A stretch of DNA of 38,628 nt from Bradyrhizobium acaciae (GTDB taxonomy: Bacteria; Pseudomonadota; Alphaproteobacteria; Rhizobiales; Xanthobacteraceae): assembly GCF_020889785.1 (NCBI RefSeq), contig NZ_JACMYK010000069.1, positions 1 through 38,628 of the forward strand. The letters run 5' to 3'. Every line of letters begins with the position of its first letter. Position 1 is the stretch's first letter. Positions 36,534 to 38,628 of the stretch are shown piece after piece. The translations under genes and the position numbers were made by a program. The notes under the pieces were generated by a model. That model was not told the DNA's origin. It ran no database searches and worked only from the letters and a program-made list of their open reading frames with translations.

Positions 36534-38628
36534 CTACGCCGGATCGAACGCCCGGATCGGCGGCAGATTGCCGTTGAAACGCTCGACCTCGACCGTCGTG
36601 AGCTGGCCGGTGCAGCCCTGCGCGAAGGATGACGTGCCGATATCGCGCGTCAGCACGTTCGGATTGCCGTGCACGCAGAGCGGCGCTTCTTCCTCGGGGT
36701 CCATCGGGTCGTACCAGGCGCCGGTCGGCAGCTGCACCACGCCGGGCGCGATGCCGTCGGTGACATGCACTGCGGCAAGGCAGGCGCCGCGCGCGTTGAA
36801 GATGCGGATGATGTCGCCGTGGGCGATGCCGCGCGCCGCAGCATCGCGCGGGTTCATGCGTGCGACCTCGCGGCCGCGATGCTTGGCCTCGAGCGAGTGC
36901 CCTCCGAAATCGAGCTGGCTGTGCAGGCGCGTCACCGGCTGGTTGGCGACCAGGAAGCACGGCGAGCCTGGTGTGGGCGTGTCTGATTTCGCGAGCCAGA
37001 CCGGATGGCCCGGACAATCGGCATCGCCGTGAGCTGCGATCTTCTGCGAGAAGATCTCGATGCGGCCGCTCGGCGTCGGCAACGGCCGCGCGTCCGGGTC
37101 CTCGCGGAAGCGGCGCAGCGAGCCGCCGTCGTCGAGATGCTGCGGCACCACCAGGCTGCCGCGCGCCCAGAACTCATCGAAATCAGGCGCCTCGAGCCCG
37201 CGCGCGGCGAGCGCCTTGCGGGTGGGTTCATAGAGATGTTCCAGCCACTGCCGCGACGTGCGTCCCTCGGTGAAGGGCTCGCGGGCCCCTAACCGCTCGG
37301 CGAGATCGGCGAAGATTTCGTAGTCGTCGCGGGCGAGGCCGAACGGCTCGGCGATCCGGTGCATCGCGACCATCAAGGGATCGTTGCCGGAATAGCCGAT
37401 GTCCTCGCGCTCCAGCGTCATGGTCGAGGGCAGCACGATGTCGGCGTGGCGCGCGGTGGCGGTCCAGGCGAGTTCATGCACCACAAGCGTGTCGAGCTTC
37501 GCAAAGGCCTTGCGCAGGCGGTTGAGATCCTGGTGATGGTGGAACGGATTGCCGCCGGCCCAATAGACGAGGCGGATATCCGGATAGGTCCGTGTCTCGC
37601 CGTTGTAGCGATAGGTCGTGCCGGGATTGAGCAGCATGTCGGCGATGCGCGCCACCGGAATGAAATCGGCGACGCCGTTGCGGCCCTGCCCGAGCGTCGG
37701 TCCCGGCACGGCGTTGACGCGGCGCCCGTAATAGCCGATCGCGCCGAGCGAATAGGCGTAGCCGCCGCCGGGCAGGCCGATCTGGCCGAGCGCTGCTGCC
37801 AGCACCATGCCCATCCACACCGGCTGCTCGCCATGCTCGGCGCGCTGCAGCGAATGCGACACGGTGATCAGCGCGCGACGGCCGGCGAGACGGCGCGCCA
37901 GTGCCTTGATGGTGCCGGCATCGATGCCGCAGATCGCGGCGGCCCATTCGGCGCTCTTGGGCACGCCATCGGCCTCGCCGGTGAGATAGCGCAGGAACAC
38001 CGGCCAGCCCTCGGTATAGCGATCGAGGAAGGCCTGATCGTGCAGACCCTCGCTGACCAGGGTGTGGACGATGCCGAGCATCAGCGCGGTGTCGGTGCCG
38101 GGCACAGCCGTCAGCCATTCGGCGCCGGCCTCGACGGGGAGATCGTCGCGCAGCGGACTGACGAGCACGAACTGGCAGCCGCGGCGGTGCGCCGCCTCCA
38201 TGGCGCCGCGCTCGACATGCTTGCTGATCGAGCCGCCGGCCACCATCGAGTTCTTCAGCGCCATGCCGCCGAACGCCAGCACGATGTCGGTCTCGGCTGC
38301 GATCTGCTCCCAGGTGACGTTGCGCTTGGTGATGTCCTCATAGCCGGCGAGGATCTGCGGCAGCAGCACCGAGGAGGCGCCCGAGGAATAGCTGTTCACC
38401 GACCGGACGTAGCCGCCCATCGCCACGTTGAGGAAGCGATGCACCTGGCTCTGCGCGTGATGGAAGCGGCCCGCGCTCGACCAGCCATAGGAGCCGCCGA
38501 ACACAGCACCTGGGCCGATCGTGTCGCGGATCCGCGTCAATTCGCCGCCGAGCAGATCGATCGCCTTCTCCCAGCTGACCGAGACGAACTCGTCGCGGCC
38601 GCGGCGATCGTCGGGGCCCGGCCCGCGC
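36534..38628 (-). CDS. Molybdopterin-dependent oxidoreductase, BisC/TorA type (N-terminus outside window)
   Basis: The frame stays open to the right edge, so the N-terminus is missing; about 698 residues are visible. The protein belongs to the DMSO-reductase superfamily, bis-MGD type, and looks like biotin sulfoxide/TMAO/DMSO reductases. It has GGSYGWSSAGRFHHAQSQVH near the start of the visible part and the NSYSSGASSV segment with the Ser expected to bind molybdenum. It also has VYWAGGNPFHHHQDLNRL, the ADIVLPSTMTLEREDIG motif and a C-terminal molydopterin-dinucleotide-binding domain with HRGREVARMNPRDAAARGI. It would reduce an S- or N-oxide or oxidise a related substrate. Whether it is periplasmic cannot be told without the N-terminus. 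It ends 86 bases before the alternative start of the hydrolase gene. Confidence 0.92.
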   Translation of the reverse strand, partial: RGPGPDDRRGRDEFVSVSWEKAIDLLGGELTRIRDTIGPGAVFGGSYGWSSAGRFHHAQSQVHRFLNVAMGGYVRSVNSYSSGASSVLLPQILAGYEDITKRNVTWEQIAAETDIVLAFGGMALKNSMVAGGSISKHVERGAMEAAHRRGCQFVLVSPLRDDLPVEAGAEWLTAVPGTDTALMLGIVHTLVSEGLHDQAFLDRYTEGWPVFLRYLTGEADGVPKSAEWAAAICGIDAGTIKALARRLAGRRALITVSHSLQRAEHGEQPVWMGMVLAAALGQIGLPGGGYAYSLGAIGYYGRRVNAVPGPTLGQGRNGVADFIPVARIADMLLNPGTTYRYNGETRTYPDIRLVYWAGGNPFHHHQDLNRLRKAFAKLDTLVVHELAWTATARHADIVLPSTMTLEREDIGYSGNDPLMVAMHRIAEPFGLARDDYEIFADLAERLGAREPFTEGRTSRQWLEHLYEPTRKALAARGLEAPDFDEFWARGSLVVPQHLDDGGSLRRFREDPDARPLPTPSGRIEIFSQKIAAHGDADCPGHPVWLAKSDTPTPGSPCFLVANQPVTRLHSQLDFGGHSLEAKHRGREVARMNPRDAAARGIAHGDIIRIFNARGACLAAVHVTDGIAPGVVQLPTGAWYDPMDPEEEAPLCVHGNPNVLTRDIGTSSFAQGCTGQLTTVEVERFNGNLPPIRAFDPA

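Overview
The window is a strongly GC-rich chromosomal segment. It most likely comes from an alphaproteobacterium of the Bradyrhizobium/Rhodopseudomonas group. The clues are a GGAAC-N17-CGTT promoter of the alphaproteobacterial EcfG general stress sigma factor, TTAACC motifs of the CtrA type, and proteins such as DUF2171, MHS transporters, pimeloyl-CoA-dehydrogenase-like pairs and HxlR regulators that are common in this group. The assignment is inferred from content; there is no rRNA gene to confirm it. I saw no tRNA, rRNA, CRISPR array, insertion sequence or phage gene.

Region 1 (1-6.7 kb) is a stress island. A secreted YXWGXW-repeat protein is read leftwards from an EcfG-type promoter. The disaggregase ClpB, a DUF2171 protein and a three-gene nanocompartment operon are read rightwards. 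The operon encodes a DyP-type peroxidase with a C-terminal encapsulin-targeting peptide, the encapsulin shell protein (its start codon overlaps the peroxidase gene) and an uncharacterised 63-residue protein.

Region 2 (6.7-21.3 kb) is an accessory polysaccharide cluster in several transcription units. One unit holds a WecG/TagA-type glycosyltransferase, an O-antigen ligase/polymerase-like membrane protein and a secreted GH5 glycosidase, followed by an MHS-family transporter. The others hold a CelD/FemAB-type acyltransferase, an FAD-dependent oxidoreductase, a Wzx-type flippase, a Wzz/GumC chain-length protein with a degenerate kinase domain, a GT4 glycosyltransferase and a GINT1-like beta-propeller protein. 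Together they could assemble, flip, polymerise and trim an exopolysaccharide. The initiating transferase and the outer-membrane exporter are not in the window.

Region 3 (21.3-34.4 kb) is a run of twelve co-oriented genes with short gaps, read leftwards from about 33.74 kb. Its products are a GSH-type 2-hydroxychromene-2-carboxylate isomerase, an acyl-CoA ligase, two unusual SDR proteins, two acyl-CoA dehydrogenases, a thiolase, a nitronate-monooxygenase-like flavoprotein, an enoyl-CoA hydratase/isomerase, a maleylacetate-reductase-like dehydrogenase, a GST and a periplasmic substrate-binding protein. A divergent HxlR regulator faces the operon, and the intergenic region carries two copies of a 17-bp palindrome. 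The whole looks like a regulated pathway for uptake, CoA activation and beta-oxidation of an aromatic or alicyclic compound; the substrate cannot be named from sequence. The regulator's C-terminal tail is shifted by an apparent one-base deletion.

Region 4 (34.5-38.6 kb) holds a PhzF-family protein, a secreted alpha/beta hydrolase and a molybdopterin oxidoreductase of the BisC/TorA type that runs off the right edge.
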